A stretch of 64,000 bases of DNA from Paenibacillus sp. FSL H8-0537 (GCF_038051995.1 NZ_CP150290.1:6548501-6612500); one strand, 5' to 3'. Positions 1 through 9,011 are shown, counted from the stretch's first letter. Numbers and translations: made by a program. Notes: generated from the letters alone by a model not told the origin.

Positions 1-1157
1 TAATAGCTGCGAATAATCCCCGTCTTGCTATCTACGGTTGCCGATACAGAGCCCGTCTCTCTGGCTCCGCTTTTCGTCGTCCAATTGAGGTTCCAATACG
101 ATTCGTTATGGCCTGTTGTATCGTCGCTGTACTCATTGTAGCTCGTATTTGACAGCACAGCGCCTGTTGGCAGCTTGAAAGTCGACTCTACGAGTGCAAC
201 CGCCTGTTTATCGGTCAAATTGCCCGCTTTTGGCGCTTCGCCGAGTGCTGCTGGGGCAATTGGCGTTGCAGATACGCTGCTTGTCTGATCATATAGCTTC
301 TTAATAAGCGAGCCGTCTAGTGCATTTACCGCCAAGCCGCCCATCTCGTAGCTAAGCAGAGGGGTGTGCTGGCCTTCTGGACTATAAGGCACAATATATT
401 GCAGCTCTGGCTGGGCAAGCTCGCGAAGCTTCGCATTTGCCTGCGCTAGCGTAATGCGCGAGTCTGCTTTTGGGAACTGCAGCGTATCGTCCCATTGCAA
501 TTTATAATTGGTAATATGGCCTTCACTGTCCACATCGAGTTCAATATAGTTGTCTACATAAGGAATGTCGTTAACCATTCGGTCATAACGAATATTATGA
601 ACAACCTCGCCTGTCAGCGGGGGAAGCACCTGCGCCCCGTATTCGGGATTGTAGCGCACCTGTCCTACGTAATCTGCTGCAATTTGCTTCATGAAGGAAG
701 CAGCAATATCCTGGGCAGCCGCACGCTCTACCTTGAGCGGATACGTCGGCTTGGAGCTAGGATTGTCTATATAGGAATTAAAGGACAGCAACTGGCCGCC
801 GTCAGCATCAATTTGAACATAAATGCTGCCCTTATGCTTGCCGTTTACTTTCTTGACGAAATCAAGACCCCAAACATTACGTTTGCCCTGTGCCAGCACG
901 CTGACCGCCAAAGAAGCGCCCTGCAGCGTGTATTCCTTCGGGATGCTCACAAGCTCGCGCGCCAGCTTCTCTGCCTTATCCTTCGAAACCGATACATTCG
1001 CCGCAGAATCCATCGAACCCTCCCCGGAAATATTGTCTGCCAGAGTAGTCTGGCGATCAATCGTCACCTTCGCTCCATTTGCAAAAGCGGCGGTAGGTAC
1101 ACTGCTTGTTATCGCAACTAGCGCAACAAATGCAATCAACCGTTGTTTGCTTCCCAT
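1..1157 (-). CDS. Secreted YcdB/YcdC-repeat protein (partial, 3' end outside window)
   Basis: Read on the minus strand from an ATG at 1157, preceded by a GGAGGGGG ribosome site about ten bases upstream. The first 26 or so residues form a signal peptide ending in ...PTAAFANG. The mature part resembles the repeated PepSY-like YcdB/YcdC module (phrases such as VWGLDFVKKVNGK, GSIYVQIDADGGQLLSF, YVDNYIELDVDSEG and, in a second copy, SYWNLNWTTKSG). In Paenibacillus such proteins often end in S-layer homology domains, but that part lies outside the window. Probably an exported cell-wall-associated protein with a non-enzymatic or protease-modulating role. The family call is from memory of sequence style, so function is uncertain. 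Confidence 0.75.
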   Translation of the reverse strand, partial: MGSKQRLIAFVALVAITSSVPTAAFANGAKVTIDRQTTLADNISGEGSMDSAANVSVSKDKAEKLARELVSIPKEYTLQGASLAVSVLAQGKRNVWGLDFVKKVNGKHKGSIYVQIDADGGQLLSFNSYIDNPSSKPTYPLKVERAAAQDIAASFMKQIAADYVGQVRYNPEYGAQVLPPLTGEVVHNIRYDRMVNDIPYVDNYIELDVDSEGHITNYKLQWDDTLQFPKADSRITLAQANAKLRELAQPELQYIVPYSPEGQHTPLLSYEMGGLAVNALDGSLIKKLYDQTSSVSATPIAPAALGEAPKAGNLTDKQAVALVESTFKLPTGAVLSNTSYNEYSDDTTGHNESYWNLNWTTKSGARETGSVSATVDSKTGIIRSY

Positions 1158-1286
1158 CTCCTGCTTCCCCCTCCAATACATTCCTGAATATCCTATAGAC
1201 GCCCGAGCTTTGTGGGAAGTTGCGTCTTTTTGAAGAATAATTTGCCCAAGCGTAAACGGAGTTGTCATCCTTTAGTTTCCTTATAC

Positions 1287-1331
1287 AAAAAAAGAAGCCG
1301 CACACCGATGAATCACCGGCAATGCAGCTTC
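1287..1331 (-). terminator. Rho-independent terminator of trxA
   Basis: On the minus strand GAAGCTGCA pairs with TGCGGCTTC around an inner CCGGTG/CATCGG stem and is followed by seven T. It lies 32 bases after the trxA stop. Confidence 0.85.
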
Positions 1332-1362
1332 CCTTCATTTAATCCATGTCCGACCAAAGGTC

Positions 1363-1674
1363 TTACAGTTGATTGTTGATTTTTGTTTTCAACGCATCTT
1401 TGCTTTGCAGACCTACCATTTTGTCAACGGGCTGTCCGTCTTTGAACAAAATAAGCGTTGGAATGCTCATTACGCCGAATTGCGAAGCCAGTTCAGGCTC
1501 TTCATCGACATTGATTTTTGCAATTGTAGCTTGGCCTGCAAGCTCAGTTGCCAATTCTTCAACGATTGGAAGCTGCATTTTGCAAGGTCCGCACCAAGGT
1601 GCCCAGAAATCTACTAGAGATACGCCGCTCTCTACGTTAGATGAAAAGTTGTCTTTCGTTAATGCTACTGCCAT
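1363..1674 (-). CDS. trxA: Thioredoxin
   Basis: Small thiol-disulfide oxidoreductase of the cytoplasm that reduces protein disulfides with electrons from thioredoxin reductase. The 103-residue protein has the classic redox motif WCGPC (Cys28 and Cys31) in the context VDFWAPWCGPCK, and the cis-proline loop MSIPTLILFKDG. Length is typical. An ATG three codons upstream directly abuts the GGAGAGG ribosome site, so the ATG at 1674, nine bases from it, is the better start. It lies downstream of the Rrf2-type regulator on the same strand. A GGGTAT element at 1713-1718 (minus strand) resembles a sigma-B -10 box, but its -35 partner is weak. Confidence 0.95.
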   Translation of the reverse strand: MAVALTKDNFSSNVESGVSLVDFWAPWCGPCKMQLPIVEELATELAGQATIAKINVDEEPELASQFGVMSIPTLILFKDGQPVDKMVGLQSKDALKTKINNQL

Positions 1675-1744
1675 TTCAATCATCCTCTCCAGCTGTGTTG
1701 TATGATAAGGGAATACCCCTCACACCGTCTTTATAATCAGTTGC

Positions 1745-2164
1745 CTATTCACATGCATGAATCTGGCCTAGCACATCCTGAATGGTCGTGTGACTGAAAT
1801 GCGCTTCAAGCTGCTTCTCCGCCTCACAAAAAATCCGGAACATCACTTGGTTCATATTGGAGCCAACGACGCACTCCATGCCCGGATCGCCCGAGCACCA
1901 GCTTGGAATAAGCGAACCTTGCGCCATCACTCGGTAAACATCGGCAAGCGTTACTACACTCGGATCAATCGTCAGCCGATAGCCGCCGCCCGATCCTTCG
2001 CGCGTATCCACATAGCCGCTGCGGCGCAAGCCGCTCATCACCTTGCGAACGCGGGCCGAATGAGTCCCAACGTTGACGGCAATCATTTCGCTGCTTGCCA
2101 TGTTTTCCGGCAAATGAGCTAAATATACAAGACTGTGTACGGCAATTGTAAATTCGCTGTTCAA
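1745..2164 (-). CDS. Rrf2 family transcriptional regulator
   Basis: 139-residue winged-helix regulator of the Rrf2 family: N-terminal helix-turn-helix (about residues 5-50), the family's wing motif GSGGGYRL at 58-64, then a linker with Cys90, Cys98 and Cys113. The cysteine spacing is not that of the [2Fe-2S] ligands of IscR or NsrR, so a cluster or a thiol-redox switch is only possible; it is closer to the YwnA type. The start codon is TTG, with GGGAGG nine bases upstream; no ATG or GTG fits. A perfect inverted repeat lies just upstream of the gene, consistent with autoregulation. trxA follows on the same strand, which suggests a thiol-stress link, but this is inference. Confidence 0.88.
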   Translation of the reverse strand: MNSEFTIAVHSLVYLAHLPENMASSEMIAVNVGTHSARVRKVMSGLRRSGYVDTREGSGGGYRLTIDPSVVTLADVYRVMAQGSLIPSWCSGDPGMECVVGSNMNQVMFRIFCEAEKQLEAHFSHTTIQDVLGQIHACE

Positions 2165-2187
2165 TGTGAACGGCCTCCCTGTTTAGT

Positions 2188-2210
2188 ACTGTAATTTTAT
2201 CAATTACAGT
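2188..2210. promoter_or_regulatory. Candidate operator of the Rrf2 regulator
   Basis: Perfect inverted repeat ACTGTAATT-(5)-AATTACAGT, 24 bases upstream of the TTG start. A second overlapping repeat CAGTT..AACTG follows at 2207-2218. Position and symmetry fit a dimeric Rrf2 operator; binding is inferred. Confidence 0.65.
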
Positions 2211-2298
2211 TCAAACTGTCAATAGTCCGTTCCACTAAAATTCATGATTAGGATGCGATGACACTCGATCTATTATGCATTGGCCGTTTATGGCGGCT

Positions 2299-3132
2299 TT
2301 AAAAATTAAAAGTCATCGGATTGGAGCCATAACGGCGGCCTTCGTTCAACCCATCGATTGCTGCAATCTCCGCTTCCGTCAGCTCAAAATCAAAAACGTC
2401 GCCATTTTCGATAATGCGCTCTTTTCGAACAGATTTAGGAATCGTAATGACGCCTTTTTGCAGATCCCAGCGAATGACGACCTGCGCCGGGCTTTTGCTG
2501 TATTTGCCAGCCAGCTCCTGAAGCAGCGGCACATCTAAATTCCCTTGCATGAGCGGGCTCCAAGCCTCAAGCTGGATGCCTTGCTCGCGGCAGAAGCTCT
2601 GCAGCTCCGGCTGTGTCAGCAGCGGATGGAATTCCACCTGATTGACCATCGGTTTAATTTCGCAGCCTGGCAGCAGCTCGTCGAAATGCGGCAGCAGAAA
2701 ATTGCTCACGCCAATCGCCCGAACGTAGCCATCCTTATAGAGCTTTTCCAGCGCGCGATACGTTTCCGTAAATTTTCCGGCTACTGGCCAATGAACTAAA
2801 TACAAATCTATCACATCCAAGCCTAGACGCTTACGGCTTGCTTCGAATGCTTGCAGTGTCGTTTCATAGCCTTGGTCACGGTTCCATACTTTTGTCGTAA
2901 TGAACAGCTCGTCCCTTGCAATACCGCTATCGGCAATTGCACGCCCCACACCCGTTTCATTGTTGTAAGCGCTCGCCGTATCAATACTGCGATACCCTGC
3001 CTCTATGGCGTAACGCACAGCGTGCTCAACCTCATCGCCTTCTTTTGACAAGTATACGCCAAGCCCCAGCCGCGGCATTTGCACCCCGTTTTGCAGAGTC
3101 GTTACTTCCGTGCTTATTGCAGCTTTAGTCAA
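2299..3132 (-). CDS. Aldo/keto reductase
   Basis: NADPH-dependent reductase of aldehydes or ketones with a TIM-barrel fold. The 277-residue protein carries the full catalytic tetrad Asp51, Tyr56 (SIDTASAYNNE), Lys81 (ITTKVWN) and His114 (LYLVHWP), and the C-terminal cofactor motif IPKSVRKERI. It belongs to the YvgN/YtbE type of small bacterial AKRs. The open frame extends further upstream, but homology starts near TKAAIS and the TTG at 3132 has an ideal AGGAGG seven bases before it, so I take TTG as the start. Monocistronic by context; an ATAAGT/ACTTAT inverted repeat lies upstream at about 3173-3190. The physiological substrate cannot be read from sequence. Confidence 0.93.
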   Translation of the reverse strand: MTKAAISTEVTTLQNGVQMPRLGLGVYLSKEGDEVEHAVRYAIEAGYRSIDTASAYNNETGVGRAIADSGIARDELFITTKVWNRDQGYETTLQAFEASRKRLGLDVIDLYLVHWPVAGKFTETYRALEKLYKDGYVRAIGVSNFLLPHFDELLPGCEIKPMVNQVEFHPLLTQPELQSFCREQGIQLEAWSPLMQGNLDVPLLQELAGKYSKSPAQVVIRWDLQKGVITIPKSVRKERIIENGDVFDFELTEAEIAAIDGLNEGRRYGSNPMTFNF

Positions 3133-3437
3133 TTTTGTTCCTCCTGTTCTTTTTTTAAAATATAAGCTTGTATAAGTTTCACACTTATCATTAGGCTTAT
3201 ATTTCTCGGAATGAAACGCGCCGCGCCGCCAAAGGACGGCGACAGCCTTTTCACCTTGAGAAAAGTGATGAACGATAGCAGCAAAACTATTTTCCACAAA
3301 ATAGTAACAACAAATAGCGGATGGGTCAACTTATTCCTGTGACTGAAGGCGCGATGAAGCGGCTTGCTGCAGGGATGTCTAGCCTGTCGGCAACGTGATA
3401 TAATAGATATTAACGTATCGAACGGAGTTGATTATTG
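3133..3437. other. Intergenic region with divergent promoters
   Basis: 305 bases without a convincing gene. It holds the upstream region of the aldo/keto reductase, with an ATAAGT-type inverted repeat near 3173-3190. On the other side is a TATAAT at 3399-3404 that can serve the + strand Rpn gene starting at 3438. Short open frames here have no ribosome sites. Confidence 0.5.
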
Positions 3438-4289
3438 ATGGCGGAACTGCTTAACCCCCGAAATGACTTCTTGTTTAAACGTATTTTTGGTAGCGAAGAG
3501 AACAGAGATGTACTGCTTGCCTTCCTTAACCGGACCTTTACAGAAGCAGGAAAGCCACCATTAACGGAAATTACTCTTCTTAATCCCTAAACAGAGAAAG
3601 ATGCTCCGCGAGATAAACAATCGATCTTAGATATTCGAGGCAAAACTGCCGAAGGTGAACTAATCAATGTTGAAATGCAATTATTTAATAAATATGATAC
3701 TGAGAAACGCACTCTTTTTTATTGGAGCAAGCTCTACAACGGACAATTGCAAGAAGGTCAATCTTATAAACTGCTCAAAAAATGTGTCACAATCAATATA
3801 CTTAATTACTCATTTTTACCTAACGAACAGTATCATAACGTATTTCATCTTCGAGAAGATCGCAGTGGCATCTCCTTAATCGATGATATAGAACTGCATT
3901 TTTTAGAATTGCCTAAGCTTGATGACCTCGCTGTACCTGTTGAAAATGGCGGATTGGTTAATTGGCTCCTTTTTCTAAAGAGTACGAATAAATCCAATTG
4001 GGAGGTGCTCACCATGAACGATCCTGTATTAAAGAAAGCTATGAATACACTTGAGTTCCTTAGTCAGGATACAGAAGCGCGCCGCTTGTATGAAGATAGG
4101 CAAAAATATTTGCACGATGAGGCTTCCATGATTGAAGGCGCTTTAGCAGAAGGGGAGGCCCGTGGCGAGCGAAAAAAAGCAATCGAAATCGCTTCTGAGC
4201 TTATAGCTCTTGGAGTTGAAGCGCATATTATTGCTAAAGCATCCGGTCTTACTGAGTCTGAAATCTTAAACATGAAAAAAATCACTTAG
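3438..4289 (+). pseudogene. Rpn-family recombination-promoting nuclease, nonsense-disrupted
   Basis: The frame starts at ATG 3438 (GGAG ten bases upstream) with the typical Rpn opening LLNPRNDFLFKRIFGSEEN. After 50 codons it meets an in-frame TAA at 3588-3590, and the same frame then runs on to 4289. The full length of about 283 codons is normal for this family of PD-(D/E)XK nucleases formerly called transposase_31. The catalytic region (SILDIRGK...INVEMQ) lies just after the stop. The only good internal ATG (3675) is inside that motif, so a restarted product would lack the catalytic acids. The C-terminus has the usual EGALAEGEARGERKKAIEIA helix. A single substitution in a LysAAA, GluGAA or similar codon, or a sequencing error, would explain it. 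Confidence 0.85.
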
Positions 4290-4317
4290 GACACTAAAAT
4301 ACGATTACCTCAAAAAA

Positions 4318-4355
4318 GCGGCAAGCCCCTCCAATTAAGTGGTGGGACTTGCCGC
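4318..4355 (-). terminator. Terminator of the GH125/ABC sugar operon
   Basis: GCGGCAAG pairs perfectly with CTTGCCGC; on the minus strand six T follow the stem. It lies 28 bases after the last permease stop and could also stop + strand transcripts from the Rpn pseudogene. Confidence 0.85.
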
Positions 4356-4383
4356 TCTTTCATTTAAACCAAATTCTTTGTAA

Positions 4384-5238
4384 TTAACCCTTATTCGCCC
4401 CGCCAAAGCTAAAGCCTTGGGACATAAAGCGTTGGCCGAACACATAAAGCGCGACCGCAGGGATCGTGTAAATGATTGAGAAGGCGGCCAGCTTGCCGTA
4501 TTGCACGATGCCATTTTGCCCGAAATACTGGTAAATGGTAACGGCAGCAGGAAGCTTCTGTGGGCTTTGCAGCAAAATAAACGGAACGAGGAAGTTCCCC
4601 CAGCTGCCTGCAAAAGCGAAAATGCCTACTGTGAAAATACCTGGCAGCATCAGTGGCACAACGACTAGGCGAAGCGTCGTCCAGATGGAGGCGCCGTCCA
4701 CCCAAGCAGCCTCCTCCAGCTCCAAAGGCACGGAATCCATGAAGTTTTTCATCATCCAGATGGAATATGGCAACGCGGATGCGGCCAAGAACAAAATGGT
4801 GAAAAACAAGGAATCCTGAATTTCCATAAAGAGGAAAAACTGATAAACCGGAACCATAACCGCCGTAATCGGCAAGCCTGTTGCGAACAGGATTACATAC
4901 ATAAACGGGCGTTTATACCTCAGCTGATAACGTGACAGCGGATAGGAAGCAAGCCCCGCCGCAGTGACGACAAGCAGTGCTTGTCCAAGGGCCAGCAGCA
5001 AGCCATTGCCGAAAGAGCGCTGATTGTCAGAGCTCGCTAGCGTAGACGTATAATTGCTTAGCGTTACCTCATCAGGCACCTTCAAAGCAAGGGTTGCGGC
5101 TCCATCGAATGAAGCCAATACGAGCCACAACATAGGAAGCAGGAACAATAAAGCGATAAAACTCAAAATAATATAAGGAAGCACCCGACCAACCATAAAC
5201 CGATTCATTCTGGGGCGCTTGCGTACGTTGCTGCTCAT
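4384..5238 (-). CDS. Carbohydrate ABC transporter permease (MalG/MsmG type)
   Basis: 284-residue inner subunit of a CUT1-type sugar importer. Six membrane segments are visible, starting with VLPYIILSFIALLFLLPML near residue 20. The EAA loop that contacts the ATPase reads LELEEAAWVDGAS..., followed by the family's typical LPGIFTVGIFAFAGSWGNF. A clear AAGGAGG precedes the ATG. It is the last gene of the operon, 48 bases after the MalF-type gene. No ATPase gene is in the operon, so a shared MsmX-type ATPase encoded elsewhere probably energises it, as is usual for CUT1 systems in this group. Confidence 0.93.
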   Translation of the reverse strand: MSSNVRKRPRMNRFMVGRVLPYIILSFIALLFLLPMLWLVLASFDGAATLALKVPDEVTLSNYTSTLASSDNQRSFGNGLLLALGQALLVVTAAGLASYPLSRYQLRYKRPFMYVILFATGLPITAVMVPVYQFFLFMEIQDSLFFTILFLAASALPYSIWMMKNFMDSVPLELEEAAWVDGASIWTTLRLVVVPLMLPGIFTVGIFAFAGSWGNFLVPFILLQSPQKLPAAVTIYQYFGQNGIVQYGKLAAFSIIYTIPAVALYVFGQRFMSQGFSFGGANKG

Positions 5239-5286
5239 TCTCGCGTCCTCCTTTTAATAAACCATTATCCAAGCTTTGCGCATGGC

Positions 5287-6198
5287 TTACAGCTTCACTT
5301 TTAGAAGCTTCATATACAACAGACTGGCAACAATACCGATCAACAGCAGAACAAGCGAAATAGCTGTGCCGTAGCCAAGCTGATAGTTGACGAAGGCCTG
5401 ATGATACATATAGATTGGCAGCGTCTCCGTTGCATTTCCCGGACCGCCACCTGTCAACGCATAAATAAGCGTGAAGGAGCCTAATGTTTGAAGTGTTACG
5501 AGTACCATATTCGTTACAACAGAACCGCTGATCATTGGAATGGTAATACGGATAAGTCTTTGCCAAGCCGAAGCGCCATCAATCATTGCCGCTTCCTCAA
5601 CCTCTTTAGGCACGTCGCCCAGTGCAGCCTGGAATACCATCATCGAGAAGGCTGTTCCATGCCATACGTTTGCAATAATAACGGATACCATCGGGAATGT
5701 GTACAACCAAGCAATAGGTTCAAAGCCGATTCCTTGAATGAATGCATTAGCCGTTCCCGTATCATTCAGAAAAGCGAACCATACAAATGCGCATACTACT
5801 TCCGGCGCTACCCAGCCAGAAATAACGATGGAGCCGACAACACTGCGGAATACGCGGTTTCTGCCATTCATTAGAAACGCAATAAGAAAGCCCATAACTT
5901 GCTGGCCAATAACGGCCGAGAAGATGAGGAATAGGATGGTGTTGCCTACAGAAGTGCGGAATGTCGCATCCTGAAACATATTCGTGAAGTTTTGGAATCC
6001 AACAAACTGCGTATTCGCTGCTGCCGCTCCGGTCAAAGCCATATTTGTAAATGCGAAATAAAAAGTTAAAACTGCCGGCACGAAGAAAAAGAGTAAAAGC
6101 AGCAGCCAGCTAGGCGATAAGAATAGCGCCGCCCTCCACTTTTCACCGCCGTTCCCTTTCCTTTTCGCTTTGGGAAATCGCGAGTTTATCGCTTCCAT
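5287..6198 (-). CDS. Carbohydrate ABC transporter permease (MalF/MsmF type)
   Basis: 303-residue membrane subunit paired with the permease encoded downstream. The N-terminal cytoplasmic tail is followed by LSPSWLLLLLFFFVPAVL and five more membrane spans. The EAA motif is DVPKEVEEAAMIDGASAWQRL, near residue 200, and the family phrase ALTGGGPGNATETLP is present. Start ATG has AGGAGG nine bases upstream. It follows the binding-protein gene after a 75-base gap that holds a strong hairpin, so it may be expressed at a lower level than the binding protein. Confidence 0.93.
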   Translation of the reverse strand: MEAINSRFPKAKRKGNGGEKWRAALFLSPSWLLLLLFFFVPAVLTFYFAFTNMALTGAAAANTQFVGFQNFTNMFQDATFRTSVGNTILFLIFSAVIGQQVMGFLIAFLMNGRNRVFRSVVGSIVISGWVAPEVVCAFVWFAFLNDTGTANAFIQGIGFEPIAWLYTFPMVSVIIANVWHGTAFSMMVFQAALGDVPKEVEEAAMIDGASAWQRLIRITIPMISGSVVTNMVLVTLQTLGSFTLIYALTGGGPGNATETLPIYMYHQAFVNYQLGYGTAISLVLLLIGIVASLLYMKLLKVKL

Positions 6199-6230
6199 CT
6201 GGTATCCTCCTGACTGAATTTGAAAAAGAC

Positions 6231-6261
6231 AAGCCGATTGTTGTTAAGCAACAATCGGCTT
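6231..6261 (-). promoter_or_regulatory. Intercistronic hairpin between binding protein and permease genes
   Basis: Perfect 13-bp stem AAGCCGATTGTTG/CAACAATCGGCTT with a 5-base loop, followed on the minus strand by GTCTTTTTC. This placement is typical of leaky terminators or RNA-stabilising hairpins that keep the binding protein more abundant than the permeases. Either role fits. Confidence 0.7.
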
Positions 6262-6273
6262 CCCAGCTATGTG

Positions 6274-7647
6274 CTACTTCGCCGCTACTTTATCAGCGCC
6301 GACTGTTCTTTCTACGCTTTTTGCATATTCTTGCATAGCAGCTTCAGGAGCAAGTGAGCCCGATGCCACTTTTTCAACCATTTCTTGAATGGAAGTCGAT
6401 ACTGCTGGATAATTCGCATTAGTCGGACGAACGTGTGTGTACGTAATAAATTCAGCAGCTACGCCATACAGCGTGCCAGGCTGGCCCGTGTATTCTGTGT
6501 CAGCCGCAACGTCGGTACGAGGCGTTAAAGCGCCGTCCAGCATAGCGAACTCTTTGTTGTGCTGTTCATTAGTAGCCATTTTAATAAATTCGAAGCCCAG
6601 CTCTTTTTCAGCGGATTTCGCGCCAACGCTAAGCGTCCAGCCGCCAGACATCGAAGTGAAGCCAGGATTTTGGCCTTTTTCTGTCGGCATTTTCACGAAG
6701 CCGTATACATCAAGCGCTTCCGGCCAAGGCTTGCCACCGCTTGCCGACCAGTTGCCTGTCAGCCAGTTGCCGTTCAGGACGATTGCTACCTTTTGATTCG
6801 GCATCAGATCTGTCTCCAATACTTGACCTGCTTGTGCAGTCAGTACTTGCGACATTTTTGGACCCATGCCCTCGGAGTAGATGGAGTGAATGAAGTTCAG
6901 CGAGCTCAAAATGCCCGGGCTTTGTGTAACCCATTTGCCATCTTCATAAAGCGTATCGTCTGTTCCGTAAAGCAGCATTTCGAACGTTTGCATCGTTGTT
7001 GCTTCTTGGCCTGCTTTACCAGAGTTCATCCAGAAAGGAATAATGTCTGGCAGCTTGGATTTAATGGTGCGGGAAGCGCTCAGCACTTCATCCCAGCTCT
7101 TAGGCTCCCAAGGCACAGGCAGACCTGCTTTCTTGAACAGCTCTTTGTTGTAATACAAGCCGCGAACGTCAGTGGAGAAAGGCACGCCATAAACTTTGCT
7201 GTCCGTGGCTGTTACAGCTGCTTTAATACCTTCGTTGAATTTGCTCCAATCTTCCCATGCATCCACAGCAAGCGGCTCAAGGTAGCCAGCTTCGCTGTCA
7301 GCATTAATCATGAAGGAATCTTCAGCAAGCACCTCTGGCGCCGTTTTCCCATCCATCATGAGCAGCGGAATTTTTGTTGCATATTGCGAGCCTTCAATCG
7401 GTTGCAGCTCAACGGTAACGCCAGGGTTCGCTTTTTCAAAATCCGCCTTTACGCTAGTCAGCCACTTGCCCCAGTTATCCGTCTCATTCCATTTGCCATA
7501 AGCAACTTTAACCGTCTTTGTTGCTCCCGCTGTGGAGGTTGCTTCTGCGCCCTCTGTGCTATTTGTACCTGCATTTCCTGAACATGCTGCAGTGAATACA
7601 GTTAAAGCTGCAACCGTACCTGCCAGAATTGTTTTTTTACCTGCCAT
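6274..7647 (-). CDS. Sugar ABC transporter substrate-binding lipoprotein
   Basis: 457-residue extracellular binding protein anchored by lipid. The N-terminus MAGKKTILAGTVAALTVFTAAC has a lipobox ending at Cys22, followed by a Ser/Thr/Ala-rich linker and a type-1 (MalE-like) SBP fold, for example VKVAYGKWNETDNWGKWL and YGVPFSTDVRGLYYNKELFKKAGLP. A second gene in a four-gene operon with GH125 upstream and two permeases downstream, so the ligand is probably a mannose-containing oligosaccharide. That ligand is inferred from context only. AAGGGGAGCG precedes the ATG. Confidence 0.93.
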   Translation of the reverse strand: MAGKKTILAGTVAALTVFTAACSGNAGTNSTEGAEATSTAGATKTVKVAYGKWNETDNWGKWLTSVKADFEKANPGVTVELQPIEGSQYATKIPLLMMDGKTAPEVLAEDSFMINADSEAGYLEPLAVDAWEDWSKFNEGIKAAVTATDSKVYGVPFSTDVRGLYYNKELFKKAGLPVPWEPKSWDEVLSASRTIKSKLPDIIPFWMNSGKAGQEATTMQTFEMLLYGTDDTLYEDGKWVTQSPGILSSLNFIHSIYSEGMGPKMSQVLTAQAGQVLETDLMPNQKVAIVLNGNWLTGNWSASGGKPWPEALDVYGFVKMPTEKGQNPGFTSMSGGWTLSVGAKSAEKELGFEFIKMATNEQHNKEFAMLDGALTPRTDVAADTEYTGQPGTLYGVAAEFITYTHVRPTNANYPAVSTSIQEMVEKVASGSLAPEAAMQEYAKSVERTVGADKVAAK

Positions 7648-7694
7648 CTTGATCGCTCCCCTTATTGTCCGTCTGTTACGCTTATTATTTGTTC

Positions 7695-9011
7695 CTATAT
7701 TAAACGAGCATTCATGCTCGATGGAACCTTAAAGCCGCAATACGTCAAAATCAATTCGCTAAACAAGGCATTAGCCCAAGAAAACCATTCGCGCGTATAC
7801 TCGCTTGGATCATCTTTATGAAAGCCTTCATGCAGAAAATCAGTTCCAGCATCCGTGTTTTCCAGCACGTTCAGCAGCCGTTCAACCTCAGCCTCATCTT
7901 GTGAAGTCAGCGCTTGCATAGCCAGCGAAATGTGCCAAATATAGTTTTCCGGGGTATGAGGGCTGCCAATTCCTTGCGCTGCCGTACCTTTGAAATAATA
8001 AGGATTATCCTCACTCAGCACGAAGCGTCTTGTATTCAAATATATCGGATCATCCAGCTTGCAGCAGCCGAGGTAAGGCAGGGACAGCAAGCTTGGGACA
8101 TTCGCATCATCCATCAGATTGTAGCCGCCAAGACCGTCTGTTTCGTAAGCGAAAATTTTCCCGAACTGCTCATGCTCGACAGTTGCATACTCTTCGATAC
8201 CGGATTGAATTTCCTGACGGAGAGCAACCGCCTGCTTCGCCAGCACTTCATTGCCAAGCACTTCAACCGCTATTTCCGCCATATAATCCAGCACAACAAC
8301 TGCAAACATGTTCGATGGAATGAGGTAGCCGTAGTCGCAAGCATCGTCACTTGGACGGAAGCCCGACCAGGTCATGCCCGTCACTGCGCTTGGCGTGCCT
8401 TTGCCTTCATTAAGCAGCGTGTCCGACGGCGGGCAGTCCGTTCTTTGGAAACGGTAGCTCGATTGCTGATCGTGGTTCTGCTCTGTTCTCCACACCCGCA
8501 AAATGCTGAAGCAGGCTTCTTTAAATGCCTCGTCCAAATGCGCGGTAGTTCCAGTTGTCTTCCAAAGAAGATAAGCAAGCTGAATCGGGTAGCAGAGCGA
8601 ATCAATTTCATATTTGCGCTCCCATAGCCAAGGAGACATTTCCGTTAGATCCTTCTGATGCCCCTTGCTGTTGGCGTGCTCATTAAACGCATTTGCATAA
8701 GGGTCCTGCAATATATGTTGAATTTGCCGTTTGACAACGCCTTCAATTAAACGGGCCATCTCGGCATCTTCATTCGCTAAAATTAAGTACGGACGAACCT
8801 GTGCCGCAGAATCCCGGAGCCACATCGCTGGAATATCACCCGTAATGACGAAAATTGCACCGTCAGGCTGAGGCTTCAACGTCGTTGTTAACGTATTGGA
8901 GAAACAATTTGCAAACATGCGGGCCAGCTTCGTACGGGAACCCAGCTTTCCTTCTACTTCCTGGATTAACGACTGCACCGATGTCGGCAGCGTTTCCATT
9001 ACTTCAGTCAT
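7695..9011 (-). CDS. GH125 exo-alpha-1,6-mannosidase
   Basis: Cytoplasmic (no signal peptide) 438-residue glycoside hydrolase of family 125, inverting enzymes that remove terminal alpha-1,6-linked mannose. Family landmarks are visible throughout: GDIPAMWLRDSAAQVRPY, NEHANSKGHQKDLTEM, SPWLWERKYEIDSLCYP, the acidic stretch FRPSDDAC..YGYLIPSNMF (about residue 220) and YTREWFSWANALFSE near the C-terminus, which should hold the acid and base residues by analogy with characterised GH125 enzymes. Start: an ATG three codons earlier touches the AAAGGG ribosome site, so 9011 (nine-base spacing) is preferred. First gene of the operon; it probably degrades the mannosides taken up by the transporter encoded downstream. 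Confidence 0.92.
   Translation of the reverse strand: MTEVMETLPTSVQSLIQEVEGKLGSRTKLARMFANCFSNTLTTTLKPQPDGAIFVITGDIPAMWLRDSAAQVRPYLILANEDAEMARLIEGVVKRQIQHILQDPYANAFNEHANSKGHQKDLTEMSPWLWERKYEIDSLCYPIQLAYLLWKTTGTTAHLDEAFKEACFSILRVWRTEQNHDQQSSYRFQRTDCPPSDTLLNEGKGTPSAVTGMTWSGFRPSDDACDYGYLIPSNMFAVVVLDYMAEIAVEVLGNEVLAKQAVALRQEIQSGIEEYATVEHEQFGKIFAYETDGLGGYNLMDDANVPSLLSLPYLGCCKLDDPIYLNTRRFVLSEDNPYYFKGTAAQGIGSPHTPENYIWHISLAMQALTSQDEAEVERLLNVLENTDAGTDFLHEGFHKDDPSEYTREWFSWANALFSELILTYCGFKVPSSMNARLI

Noticed and set aside
495..1121. 208-codon + strand frame opposite the YcdB/YcdC gene
   Set aside because: Shadow of the minus-strand gene, whose signal peptide and domain pattern are clear.
6559..7581. 340-codon + strand frame opposite the sugar-binding lipoprotein
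   Set aside because: Antisense shadow of a well-supported gene; composition is not protein-like (Cys, His, Arg excess).
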